Source of the DNA: Geoalkalibacter sp.
GTDB lineage: Bacteria > Desulfobacterota > Desulfuromonadia > Desulfuromonadales > Geoalkalibacteraceae
Length of the DNA stretch: 34,721 bases
Assembly: GCF_030604225.1 (NCBI RefSeq)
Contig: NZ_JAUVWH010000014.1
Span: forward strand, 1 to 34,721
Direction: 5' to 3'
In this document: positions 10,169-17,913 of the stretch, piece after piece
Layout: each line of letters begins with the position of its first letter
Numbering within the stretch: position 1 is the stretch's first letter
The notes under the pieces: model-generated
Seen by the model: the letters and a program-made list of their open reading frames with translations, nothing else
The model's database searches: none
What the model was told of the DNA's origin: nothing
Program-made: the position numbers and the translations under genes

Positions 10169-10492
10169 TTACCTTGCCGGGGCGGGGTTTCCCCGCCCCT
10201 TTTCAGCGCCCGGACGCGTCAGCCTTTCCAACTCGGCCAATCGGGCCAGGGCCTCGGCCGCGTTCTCTCCGCACATATCCGGATGCGGCTGGAGGCTCAG
10301 GCATACCGCCGGACGCTGCGGCAGGCCGAAAAGCTCGCAGCGATTCTCGGCCGTGAGTTGCGCGCAGGGCATGCCGGCCGGCTTTCCCTGGGGCATTCCC
10401 GGAATGGATGACGAGATGGATGGCGCGATGCAGCAGGCGGCGCAGCCTGGCCGGCATTGCACGGCCGCGGACTTTTCTCTCCTCTTGGTCAT
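10169..10492 (-). CDS. YkgJ/YeiW-family zinc/iron-chelating domain protein
   Basis: A 107-residue protein with the family motif CxxxCxxCC at Cys13, 17, 20 and 21 (CRPGCAACC), followed by IAPSISSSIPGMPQGKPAG, CAQL, RCELFGLPQRPAVC and MCG. This matches the UPF0153/YkgJ group that includes E. coli YeiW, thought to bind a metal ion or Fe-S cluster; its role is unknown. The ATG at 10492 has the purine-rich site AGGAGGAAGGG directly upstream; the longer in-frame start at 10576 has no support. It is divergent from the DUF3014 gene and converges on metY, whose terminator hairpin encodes its last residues. Confidence 0.8.
   Translation of the reverse strand: MTKRREKSAAVQCRPGCAACCIAPSISSSIPGMPQGKPAGMPCAQLTAENRCELFGLPQRPAVCLSLQPHPDMCGENAAEALARLAELERLTRPGAEKGRGNPAPAR
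10179..10203 (+). terminator. Terminator of metY
   Basis: GGGGCGGGG (10179-10187), loop TTT, CCCCGCCCC (10191-10199) and TTTT. The hairpin lies inside the last codons of the convergent YkgJ-family gene. Confidence 0.85.
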
Positions 10493-10535
10493 CCCTTCCT
10501 CCTTTGCACCCCGCGAAAAGCGGGCAAAAACCCGT

Positions 10536-10563
10536 TTGCCAATCGCCTGATTATCGGTAATAT
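10536..10563 (+). promoter_or_regulatory. Possible promoter and operator of the DUF3014 gene
   Basis: TTGCCA (10536-10541) and TAATAT (10558-10563) are 16 bases apart. A perfect 12-base palindrome GGTAATATTACC (10556-10567) overlaps the -10 region and could bind a dimeric regulator. Confidence 0.35.
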
Positions 10564-10613
10564 TACCCCCGTACACCCCTTATTTCACGCCGCCGCACAA
10601 GGAACGAAACGCC

Positions 10614-11417
10614 ATGAAAAACCCCTTTATCTGGGCTGGAATTCTGGTCGCCGGCGCCCTTGCCGTGTTTTTCTGGCAGGGCAGCCGCCCAGAAAAGCGA
10701 ATCGCCGTGAGCGAGGTGGAACGTCAGGCGATGCCGCAACCTCCCGCGCCGCCAAAGGTGCTCTATCCCATTCCGCTTCCTGTCCCGCCCGCGGAAACCC
10801 CGAAGGAAGAGGCTCCCGTGGAACCGCCGCCGCCTCTGCCCGATCTGGAGGAAAGCGATCCCCTCATGATTGAGACGCTTACGCGTTTTTTCCCGGTGCC
10901 GCGCCTTGAAGAGCTGTTTGTGCTCAACAATCTGATCAAGCGCATCGTGGTCACCATCGACAACCTGCCGCGCAAGGAAGTGCCCCTGCGCCTGCTGCCC
11001 ACCCGGCCGACGCCTGGATCCTTTCTGGTGGAGGGCGAAGGCGAAAATGCCATCCTCAGCCCGAAAAACTATCAGCGCTACACCCCGCTGGTCAATCTCT
11101 TCGCGGCGATCGACACCTCCCAGGCGGTTGACGTCTACGTCCGGCTCTATCCCCTGTTTCAGGAAGCCTATCGCGACCTGGGCTATCCCGACGGTTATTT
11201 CAATGATCGCCTAGTGCAGGTTATCGATCACCTCCTGGCCACGCCCATGGTTGATGAACCCATCCGCCTCAAGCCCCATATCCAGCGCTATCGCTATGCC
11301 GACCCGCAACTGGAGTCCCTGTCCGCCGGACAGAAGCTGATGATTCGCCTCGGCCCCGAAAACGCCGGGAAAATCAAGGAAAGGCTTGGGGATTGGCGAC
11401 AAAAGCTCACGCGTTGA
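10614..11417 (+). CDS. DUF3014 domain protein, membrane-anchored
   Basis: A 267-residue protein with one N-terminal membrane segment (about residues 5-22, FIWAGILVAGALAVFFW). A proline-rich linker (about 41-78) and a folded domain of about 185 residues follow, ending GDWRQKLTR. The domain landmarks LTRFFPVPRLEELFVLNNLIKR, ENAILSPKNYQRY and the final DPQLESLSAGQKLMIRLGPEN belong, as I recall, to DUF3014 proteins. It should be anchored in the inner membrane with the domain in the periplasm. Its function is not known. AAGGAAC at 10600-10606 precedes the ATG. It is divergent from the YkgJ-family gene and appears to be transcribed alone. Confidence 0.75.
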   Translation: MKNPFIWAGILVAGALAVFFWQGSRPEKRIAVSEVERQAMPQPPAPPKVLYPIPLPVPPAETPKEEAPVEPPPPLPDLEESDPLMIETLTRFFPVPRLEELFVLNNLIKRIVVTIDNLPRKEVPLRLLPTRPTPGSFLVEGEGENAILSPKNYQRYTPLVNLFAAIDTSQAVDVYVRLYPLFQEAYRDLGYPDGYFNDRLVQVIDHLLATPMVDEPIRLKPHIQRYRYADPQLESLSAGQKLMIRLGPENAGKIKERLGDWRQKLTR

Positions 11418-11650
11418 TTTCCCTTCGTTGGCCAGGGACCAGAGTCCTGCCGATTCGTCCCCCACATACCTGAAGCCGGATAAAACCGGCGAACTGGGCG
11501 CGTGCGCGCCAGGCCCTGTAACCCTGCCAACCGCGCTTTCCGCTCGCGACGGCCAGATCCACTGCCTGTCGGGTACGCGCGGCGCCGTCTGCCACACCGA
11601 TGAACCAGAGCGCGTCCAAAGAGATTGCATCGTCCGGATTCTGGTTGGCT
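11418..11650. other. Hairpin-rich intergenic segment of unknown role
   Basis: About 230 GC-rich bases lie between the DUF3014 stop and an AT-rich promoter region. Inverted repeats follow one another: CAGGGAC/GTCCTG (11433-11449), GCCGG/CCGGC around ATAAAA (11475-11490), and GGCGCG/CGCGCC (11497-11510). Short open frames exist on both strands, including 70 codons on minus from 11619, but none has a good ribosome binding site. It may be a structured RNA, a gene remnant or a repeat. No c-di-GMP riboswitch core was recognised. Confidence 0.4.
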
Positions 11651-11680
11651 TTTGATCTTTATTATTTTTTCATTTGCCGG

Positions 11681-11709
11681 TTGACTTGGAAATTAATAAA
11701 CGCTATTTT
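11681..11709 (+). promoter_or_regulatory. Sigma-70-type promoter of the GGDEF-EAL gene
   Basis: TTGACT at 11681-11686 and TATTTT at 11704-11709 are spaced by exactly 17 bases in an AT-rich stretch, 61 bases before the ATG at 11771. Confidence 0.5.
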
Positions 11710-11770
11710 TTAAATCTATTTTATTGTCCTGTCTCATTTCACGGTGAATACTGATTAGGGCACCCCTTCG

Positions 11771-14266
11771 ATGTCTGAAGATCTGCATATTCTGCTCGTC
11801 AACAATGCCTCGGAAACCCGCCTTCAGCTGCGATCCCTGCTGGAAAAAGCCGGGCACCCGAATATCTCGGAAGCCGCGTGCAGCCGCAGCGCTTCCCAAA
11901 TTCTGCGCAGCCTTCCCGTCGACCTGCTGATCACCGAAATTGATATCCCCGGCCTCGATGGCTGGCGCCTGTCACGCCTGGTGCGCTCCGGGGTCTTCAA
12001 GTGCAAAAGCGACATTCCCATCATCGTCGTGGCCAAAACCTGGTGCGAACGCATTGCCGAAACCACCGCCCGCGAATTCGGCGTCAATGCCATGCTTGCC
12101 ATGGATCATCTGCCGAAACTGGGACAGGTGGTGCGCAATTGCCTCTCCCTTCCCGAGGAAACCCTGCGCAGACCACGCGCGCTGGTCGTCGAGGACAACC
12201 CCGACACGGCGGAAATCGCCCGACGCGTGCTGCGTCATCGCTTTGAGGTGGAAATCGCCGTCGACGGATCGGCGGGCTTGGCGGCCTGGACGGCACGCCG
12301 CCATGATCTGGTGCTACTCGACACCATGCTGCCCGAAATGTCGGGGCCCGAGGTGCTGCGGGAAATCCTCAGAATCGACCCTTCCCAACCGGTGGTGGTC
12401 ATGACCGCCTTCAGTTCCGTGGATCTCGCCGAGGATCTCATGCTCGAAGGAGCGGCGGATTTCATCGCCAAGCCGTTTCTCGCCGATCAATTGCGCCGCG
12501 TTTGCGAACTCGCCACCCGCCGCGAGGACTATCTGGTGAGCAATGCCCAGTTCGCCTCGCGTGTCAACCAGGTCAAGGAGCGCACCGAGGCCTACCGCAA
12601 GATCTCCGAGGATCACCAGCGCCTGCTGGACAACCTCAACACCATTGTCCTCGAGCTCGATCAAAACGGCGAAATTCAGTTTCTCAACCGCGCCTGGACC
12701 AAACTGACGGGGTTTTCCCTCGCCTACTCCCTGAACAAACCCCTGGCGGCCTTCCTGCCCCAGGATGTCGAAGGCGTCGCCAAATGGCTCCAGCCGCTGC
12801 TGGAGGGGAAAATTCATGAATCCCAGGGCGAATTGCGTCTGCTCGACAAGCAGGGAGAAGCCCTGTGGGTCGAATACCGCCTCGGCGCCGTGCCATCCGC
12901 GGACCGCGGCCGCGCAATCTTTGGCTGCCTCGATGATATTTCCGAGCGCAAGCGCACCCAGAAGCAGGTCGAATACCTGAGCATGCATGATTCCCTGACC
13001 GGCCTGCACAACCGCCATTATTTCGAGAATGAACTGCGCCGCCTGGCCGCCACCAGCGCCCGAGGCAAGGGCAGTCATGCCCTGGTGTTTCTCGACCTCG
13101 ACCATTTCAAGGTGATCAACGACAACTTCGGCCATCAGCACGGCGATGCCCTCTTGCGCGAACTTGGCCAACTGCTCAAATCGCGCTTGCGCCTCTCCGA
13201 TACCCTGTGCAGGCTGGGCGGCGACGAATTCGGCATCCTCATCCCCGCCGCCGACAAGGCCCAGGCCCGCCTGGTGGCCGAGGAAATGACGCAGCTCATC
13301 CTCGGACATCGCGTTGAAATCGACGGCCAGGAAACCGGCCTGAGCTGCAGCGTCGGCATCAGTGAAGTCAACGGCAAATTCGCCAACCCCGAGGAATATT
13401 TCAAGCAAGCCGACATTGCCCTCTACGTGGCCAAGCGCCGGGGCCGCAACCGCATTCAGATCTACGACCCCAAGGACAAGGAAAACGACGAGTTGCGCAC
13501 CAGCCTCGATTGGGTGCGCCGCTTGCGGCGCGCGGTGGATGAGGACCGCCTCAAGCTCTATTTTCAGCCGGTCATGCACATCGCCAGCGGGAAGATCGTG
13601 CACTACGAGGCCCTGGTGCGCCTCGACCTGCCGGAGACAGGGATTGCGCTGCCGCAGGAATTCATTCCCGCCCTGGAACGGGCCGGAGAAATGGCGCTCC
13701 TTGACCATAGCGTGATCAGGAAAGCGATTCTTCACCTCAAGGAAACCCCCGAACTGCAGCGCGTCGCCGTCAATCTCTCCGCGCAGGCCTTCGGCGACGA
13801 GGAGCTCGTCCCCCTCATCGAAAAACAATTGCGTGACCAGGGTGTGGAACCTCGGCGCCTGATGTTCGAGCTGACCGAAAGCGCCAGCATTGCCAATATC
13901 GCCGCCACCCAGCGCATGATCAAGCAACTCAACGAGCTGGGCTGCGAATTCGCCGTGGATGATTTCGGCACCGGCTTCAGCACCTTCGGTTTTCTCAAGC
14001 AGTTTCCCGCCGAATACGTCAAGGTCGACGGCAGCTTCATCACCCATCTCGACCGTGATCCCATCGACCAGGTTCTGGTCCGTTCCATGAGCGAGGTGGC
14101 GCGCGCCCTCAACAAGAAAACCGTTGCCGAATTCGTTCACAATGAAAATATCCTCAATTTGGTACAGAGTCTCGGCATCGACTATGCCCAAGGCTTTCAT
14201 ATCGGCAAACCTCTGCCCCTGGCCGAGCTCCAATTCCCTCCAGCCCCCCTTCTCCAAATTAATTAG
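11771..14266 (+). CDS. REC-REC-PAS-GGDEF-EAL cyclic di-GMP signalling protein
   Basis: An 831-residue cytosolic protein that can make and break cyclic di-GMP. REC1 (about 5-125) is degenerate: the usual acidic pair is NN (11-12) and the phospho-acceptor position is Glu56 (LLITEIDIP). REC2 (about 136-250) is normal, with ED 141-142 and Asp184. A short coiled region and a PAS domain (about 283-395) follow. The GGDEF domain (about 400-565) has intact GGDEF at 483-487 and an inhibitory RxxD site (RLSD 474-477). The EAL domain retains YEAL, VNLSAQ, FELTES, DDFGTGFS, KVDGSF and GFHIGKP, so both activities look possible. AGGG at 11757-11760 is a weak ribosome site. It stands alone behind its own promoter. 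Confidence 0.9.
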   Translation: MSEDLHILLVNNASETRLQLRSLLEKAGHPNISEAACSRSASQILRSLPVDLLITEIDIPGLDGWRLSRLVRSGVFKCKSDIPIIVVAKTWCERIAETTAREFGVNAMLAMDHLPKLGQVVRNCLSLPEETLRRPRALVVEDNPDTAEIARRVLRHRFEVEIAVDGSAGLAAWTARRHDLVLLDTMLPEMSGPEVLREILRIDPSQPVVVMTAFSSVDLAEDLMLEGAADFIAKPFLADQLRRVCELATRREDYLVSNAQFASRVNQVKERTEAYRKISEDHQRLLDNLNTIVLELDQNGEIQFLNRAWTKLTGFSLAYSLNKPLAAFLPQDVEGVAKWLQPLLEGKIHESQGELRLLDKQGEALWVEYRLGAVPSADRGRAIFGCLDDISERKRTQKQVEYLSMHDSLTGLHNRHYFENELRRLAATSARGKGSHALVFLDLDHFKVINDNFGHQHGDALLRELGQLLKSRLRLSDTLCRLGGDEFGILIPAADKAQARLVAEEMTQLILGHRVEIDGQETGLSCSVGISEVNGKFANPEEYFKQADIALYVAKRRGRNRIQIYDPKDKENDELRTSLDWVRRLRRAVDEDRLKLYFQPVMHIASGKIVHYEALVRLDLPETGIALPQEFIPALERAGEMALLDHSVIRKAILHLKETPELQRVAVNLSAQAFGDEELVPLIEKQLRDQGVEPRRLMFELTESASIANIAATQRMIKQLNELGCEFAVDDFGTGFSTFGFLKQFPAEYVKVDGSFITHLDRDPIDQVLVRSMSEVARALNKKTVAEFVHNENILNLVQSLGIDYAQGFHIGKPLPLAELQFPPAPLLQIN

Positions 14267-14391
14267 ATCTTGCCGAATTCCGCACATCTCAATACGCAAT
14301 TAAGACGTTTTTTTTAATAAAAAAATATGCTTTAATGCCAGGACTGTCTCACCTGACCTGCAACCGTTTCCTGGTTTCGGAGGAGATCTCC

Positions 14392-16197
14392 ATGGCGGAA
14401 TCCAACCCCCTGAGCACGGCATCCAGCCAACTCGACGCGGCCCTGGCCAAGAAGCCTGAATTGGGCGATCTGGTCGTGGAATATTTGGAAAGCATCGGCG
14501 TCGAATACATTTTCGGCGTGCCCGGTGGGGCGATTGAACCCCTTTACAACGCCATGGCCCGAAGCGCGCGGCGTGGCGGGTTGCGCCCCATCGTCGCCCG
14601 CCATGAAGCCGGCGCGGCCTTCATGGCGGACGGCTACGCCCGGGAAACCGGCAAACTCGGCGTGTGCTGCGCCACCACCGGACCGGGCGCGACCAACCTC
14701 ATCACCGGGGTTGCCTCGGCATACGCCGACAACGTTCCCATGCTGGTCATTACGGCGCAGACCGCCCTGCCCCAATTCGGCAAGCGAACCTTGCAGGAAA
14801 GTTCTTGCACCGCCGTCAATACCGTGGCCATGTTTCAGAACTGCACGCGATACAGCAGCCTCATATCCCATCGCGGGCAACTCGAAGGCAAACTGCTGTC
14901 GGCGATTCTCGCCACCCAAGGGCCGCCGGCCGGTCCCGCCCACCTGAGCATCCCCATGGACGTGCTGGCTTCGCCGCGCCGCCTGCGTCCCGATGAATAC
15001 AAGCCCCTGTTTCACAGCCTGCTCAATGTTCACGACATGACCAATCCGCAGGCCATCGATGCCCTTTTCGATGAAATCGAAAAATCTCACCACATCCTCA
15101 TTGTGCTGGGCGAAGACTGTGGCGACGCCATCAAGCCGATCATGGAATTCGCGGAATTGATCAATGCCCTCATTGTCAGCGGCCCAAGCGGCAAGCGCTG
15201 GGCTCCCCATGGGCACTGGCTCTATCGCGGCGTGTTGGGATTTGGCGGCCATGCAAGTGCCTTTCAAGCTCTCAATGACGAACGCACCGACTTGGTGCTG
15301 GCGGTGGGCACCCGCATGGATGACCTGACCTTCGGCAGCCTGAATCGCAACAAGAGCTTGCAGGAAAAACTGATTCAGATCGATCTCACCTCCGAGAACT
15401 TTCATTTGGCCCCCCTGGCGCGCCTGCATGTCTGCGGCACCATACAAACTATTTTTCGCACCCTGAAAGAACGACTTCCCAAGGAGCATCGGCAGCGCTT
15501 TCGCCTGGTCCATGACCGAGGTTCCCAGCCCCGCAAGGATGAAATGATTTCAGATACCTGGGAAAGGGATAGCCTTGCCCATCTCGCTCTCAACGAACCG
15601 GAGAAATATCGCGCGAACACCACCCCCATCAAGCCACAGCGATTGATGCGGGAGCTATCGGTTAGATTTCCCGCATCGACCCGCTTCATCATCGACGCAG
15701 GCAACAGCTGGGCCTGGTCGCTTCATTACCTGCTGCCAAAAAGCCAGGGATTGTATCGGAATGCCATGGGTTTTGGCGCCATGGGCTGGGCCATCGGCGC
15801 CTCCGTGGGCACTGCCTTCGGCTGCCCCGCAACTCCCGTGGTCTGCTTGACGGGGGACGGTAGCTGGTTGATGAGCGGACAGGAATTGACGGTGGCGGTG
15901 GCGGAAAAACTGCCGGTCATTTTTGTGGTGCTCAATGACGGCGCCCTGGGGATGGTCAAACACGGTCAGCGTTTGGGAGGTGCCGAACCCGTTGCCTTTG
16001 AACTACCGCCGGTCGATTATGCTCAGATGGCCCATGCCATGGGGGCTGCCGGAGAGGATATCGCCGCGGTTACGGATCTTGAACGCCTCGACTTCGAGGC
16101 CATCTGCCGCCGAGCAGGGCCGACACTTCTGAATATCCGGATCGACCCGGAAGAGGTGCCCCCCATGGGACTACGCATGAAAACCTTGGGGAGGTAA
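14392..16197 (+). CDS. Acetolactate-synthase-like ThDP-dependent enzyme
   Basis: A 601-residue thiamin diphosphate enzyme of the IlvB family. The activating glutamate is Glu72 in ARHEAGAAFMADGYAR. The ThDP/Mg motif is GDGSW (488-492) with Asn515, and the middle domain has the GVLGFGGHASAF and LAVGTRMDD segments of FAD-type acetolactate synthases. The start at 14392 follows GGAGGAG at ideal spacing; the in-frame ATG at 14335 lacks a site. No ilvN small subunit or other ilv gene is nearby. It has a short N-terminal extension and a non-standard LPQFGKRTLQESS segment, so its acceptor substrate may not be pyruvate. It converges on a citrate-synthase-like pair, which may or may not be related in function. 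Confidence 0.8.
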   Translation: MAESNPLSTASSQLDAALAKKPELGDLVVEYLESIGVEYIFGVPGGAIEPLYNAMARSARRGGLRPIVARHEAGAAFMADGYARETGKLGVCCATTGPGATNLITGVASAYADNVPMLVITAQTALPQFGKRTLQESSCTAVNTVAMFQNCTRYSSLISHRGQLEGKLLSAILATQGPPAGPAHLSIPMDVLASPRRLRPDEYKPLFHSLLNVHDMTNPQAIDALFDEIEKSHHILIVLGEDCGDAIKPIMEFAELINALIVSGPSGKRWAPHGHWLYRGVLGFGGHASAFQALNDERTDLVLAVGTRMDDLTFGSLNRNKSLQEKLIQIDLTSENFHLAPLARLHVCGTIQTIFRTLKERLPKEHRQRFRLVHDRGSQPRKDEMISDTWERDSLAHLALNEPEKYRANTTPIKPQRLMRELSVRFPASTRFIIDAGNSWAWSLHYLLPKSQGLYRNAMGFGAMGWAIGASVGTAFGCPATPVVCLTGDGSWLMSGQELTVAVAEKLPVIFVVLNDGALGMVKHGQRLGGAEPVAFELPPVDYAQMAHAMGAAGEDIAAVTDLERLDFEAICRRAGPTLLNIRIDPEEVPPMGLRMKTLGR

Positions 16198-16215
16198 AAG
16201 GAAATATCGCACAGA

Positions 16216-16252
16216 CGAGAAACGGCCAGGAAGGATCCCTGGCCGTTTCTCG
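16216..16252. terminator. Hairpin between convergent genes
   Basis: CGAGAAACGGCCAGG (16216-16230) and CCTGGCCGTTTCTCG (16238-16252) form a perfect 15-bp stem with a 7-base loop. The T run is short (TTT), but the place between convergent stop codons favours a bidirectional terminator. Confidence 0.65.
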
Positions 16253-16263
16253 TTGAAACTGGA

Positions 16264-17091
16264 TTAAGGTTCCCCCGGCAAGGGAACGGGACGGGCAGAT
16301 GGACCCTGATAGTCGATGTCATCGCAGCGCATTGGAAGAAAGGATTCGGGAGGGCGCTCGAAGGTATCGACGTAACAGGCGGTGACACCGCTGGTCACCA
16401 GCACCGCGCATATTTGGTAGGCTTCCTGAGCGGTCAGCCCCTGGTCGGCAAGAAAGGCGCTGACATAGCCATTGAAATTCATGGCCTCGTCGAAATCCTC
16501 CAGCAGGACCTTCTCGATTTCCAGGGCCAAGGCAAGGTGTTCCCCAATGGAAAAACCCAAGCGCTTCTGGATGTTGTAAAATTCCGCCAACCGCTCATCG
16601 CCCTTGGCGATGGGCCGGGAATAGCCCATGAACTTCGGCTTTCCGCCATGCCGGGCACACTCTTGCGCCACGATATCCTTCGCGCTCTGGCCTTTTCTCG
16701 CCTCGGCGAGTGCTCGTTCAATAAATGCAAATCCTTCCAACAATGTCCCTTGGCCATAGGCACGGGAATCCGCGGCCAGTATCCCGGCGACCGTCGCTGC
16801 AACGACCGAGGAGCGCAGGGTGCCGCCGAGGGCGCCGATTTGGTTGCACCAGATGCGCGCGTCGGGCCAGCTCAAGCCGACGTGCATGGCCTCGAACCAG
16901 TCAGCCAGGGGTTTTTCCACGAGGCGGCCGGTGGCATTAAGAATCAGCACCTGAAAGAAGGAAACTCTGCCCATGAGATCCTTGTTCATCTCGAACCCAT
17001 GGCAGAAAACCCCCTTGCCCATGACCCATCCCCCCTTGCGGGAGAAAATGCGGCCACGGCGTTCGTCCCAGTAGCGGGTATCAGCAGGCAT
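16264..17091 (-). CDS. Citrate-synthase-fold protein B, apparently non-catalytic
   Basis: A 275-residue protein that aligns by eye with the C-terminal two thirds of citryl-CoA lyase/citrate synthase-like proteins. The three catalytic positions of citrate synthase seem lost. His of the HGGA motif falls at Tyr112 (SRAYGQG), His of GFGHR at Ser158 (MGYSRP), and the catalytic Asp of NVDG at Asn207 (NFNGY). The remaining fold signals (LADQGLTAQEAY, GDERLAEFYNIQKRL) are conserved, which argues against simple decay. The ATG at 17091 follows GAGGGGG and overlaps the upstream gene's stop by 11 bases, so translation is coupled. It is last in the operon. It may form a heterodimer with protein A; any ligand is unknown. 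Confidence 0.7.
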   Translation of the reverse strand: MPADTRYWDERRGRIFSRKGGWVMGKGVFCHGFEMNKDLMGRVSFFQVLILNATGRLVEKPLADWFEAMHVGLSWPDARIWCNQIGALGGTLRSSVVAATVAGILAADSRAYGQGTLLEGFAFIERALAEARKGQSAKDIVAQECARHGGKPKFMGYSRPIAKGDERLAEFYNIQKRLGFSIGEHLALALEIEKVLLEDFDEAMNFNGYVSAFLADQGLTAQEAYQICAVLVTSGVTACYVDTFERPPESFLPMRCDDIDYQGPSARPVPLPGEP

Positions 17092-17911
17092 CGGCATCCC
17101 CCTCGATGACATAGTTCGCGTCGGAGGGAAACGGTAAGGCGGTCAAGGGCTTGTTGACCATTTCCAGGCCGTGGGCGAGCAGGCCGGGCGCTTGAAAATA
17201 CTGAAAAAGCCCCGCCCCGGCCCGCGGTTGAAAACCCATGTCCGCCAAGACCGCTGCCGCCACGCCGGGAAACAACCAGCCGATTCCATGCTCGCGAAGA
17301 GCTTCGGCGAAGGAACAGCCCCACCGCAACGCCTTGCCCGCGCCGGGAAGCCGGCTCAACTCGGTCGCCAGTTTGCCCGGCACCTCATCCACGCTGCCGA
17401 AGCGACTGCCGAACCCAGGAACGGGATGCCAATCACCCTGAGCCGGGCGCTGTTGTTCTTGAATCGCTTCGCGGCAAACGAGTCGCGGATCGCGCTTGGC
17501 CGCCTGGCGGAAAAACCGCATGGCATCCTCGACACAGCCGGCTCCCAGGTGAGTGCCGCCCAGGATGCTCAGGGCAATGGGCAGAATATGGGCGGGATTG
17601 GTTTTTCCGACACCGGCATGCATGGCCGCGCGGGTCGCCGGATGCCGGGGGCCGGGGTTGATCAGGCCGATCATCAACTTTTCCAGCATTCGGGATTGAT
17701 CGGTGGTGGGCAAATCACCCCTGAAGAGTAAAAACAGCACATCGACAAAGCTGCGTTTCCCCATCAACTCAAACAGGTCGTAACCATGGCAGCGAACCTC
17801 GGCTGCGATGTAGGGATTGTCCTCGCTGGGCCGTTCTTCCCAGATTCGGGTCGCGGGACGCTGAACGAAGGACTGCTCGCGACTGGTAATGTTCTCATGT
17901 TTGGATTTCAT
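17081..17911 (-). CDS. Citrate-synthase-fold protein A, catalytic residues incomplete
   Basis: A 276-residue protein with a clearer citryl-CoA lyase/citrate synthase likeness: HGYDLFELMGKRSFVDVLFLLF near 42-63, and HLGAGCVEDAMRFF at 121-134, which would retain the first catalytic His (His121). The second histidine position is Ser169 (GFGSRFG), and the Asp position falls at Pro215 (GWLFPGV). Condensation chemistry of the normal kind therefore looks unlikely. The C terminus keeps the family segment APGLLAHGLEMVNKPL. The ATG at 17911 lies two bases after the TonB receptor stop. No strong ribosome site is visible, so it probably depends on coupling to the receptor gene. Protein B overlaps its end. 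Confidence 0.7.
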   Translation of the reverse strand: MKSKHENITSREQSFVQRPATRIWEERPSEDNPYIAAEVRCHGYDLFELMGKRSFVDVLFLLFRGDLPTTDQSRMLEKLMIGLINPGPRHPATRAAMHAGVGKTNPAHILPIALSILGGTHLGAGCVEDAMRFFRQAAKRDPRLVCREAIQEQQRPAQGDWHPVPGFGSRFGSVDEVPGKLATELSRLPGAGKALRWGCSFAEALREHGIGWLFPGVAAAVLADMGFQPRAGAGLFQYFQAPGLLAHGLEMVNKPLTALPFPSDANYVIEGDADAC

Positions 17912-17913
17912 GC

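Noticed and set aside
11418-11770. Cyclic di-GMP (GEMM) riboswitch before the GGDEF-EAL gene
   Set aside because: The conserved GEMM core bases were not found on either strand, although stems are present.
12314-14299. A 661-codon open frame on minus opposite the GGDEF-EAL gene
   Set aside because: It is the mirror of a GC-rich gene with strong codon bias. It has no ribosome site and no recognisable motif, while the plus frame carries complete family motifs.
14332-15513. A 393-codon open frame on minus opposite the ThDP enzyme
   Set aside because: Shadow frame without motifs or a ribosome site.
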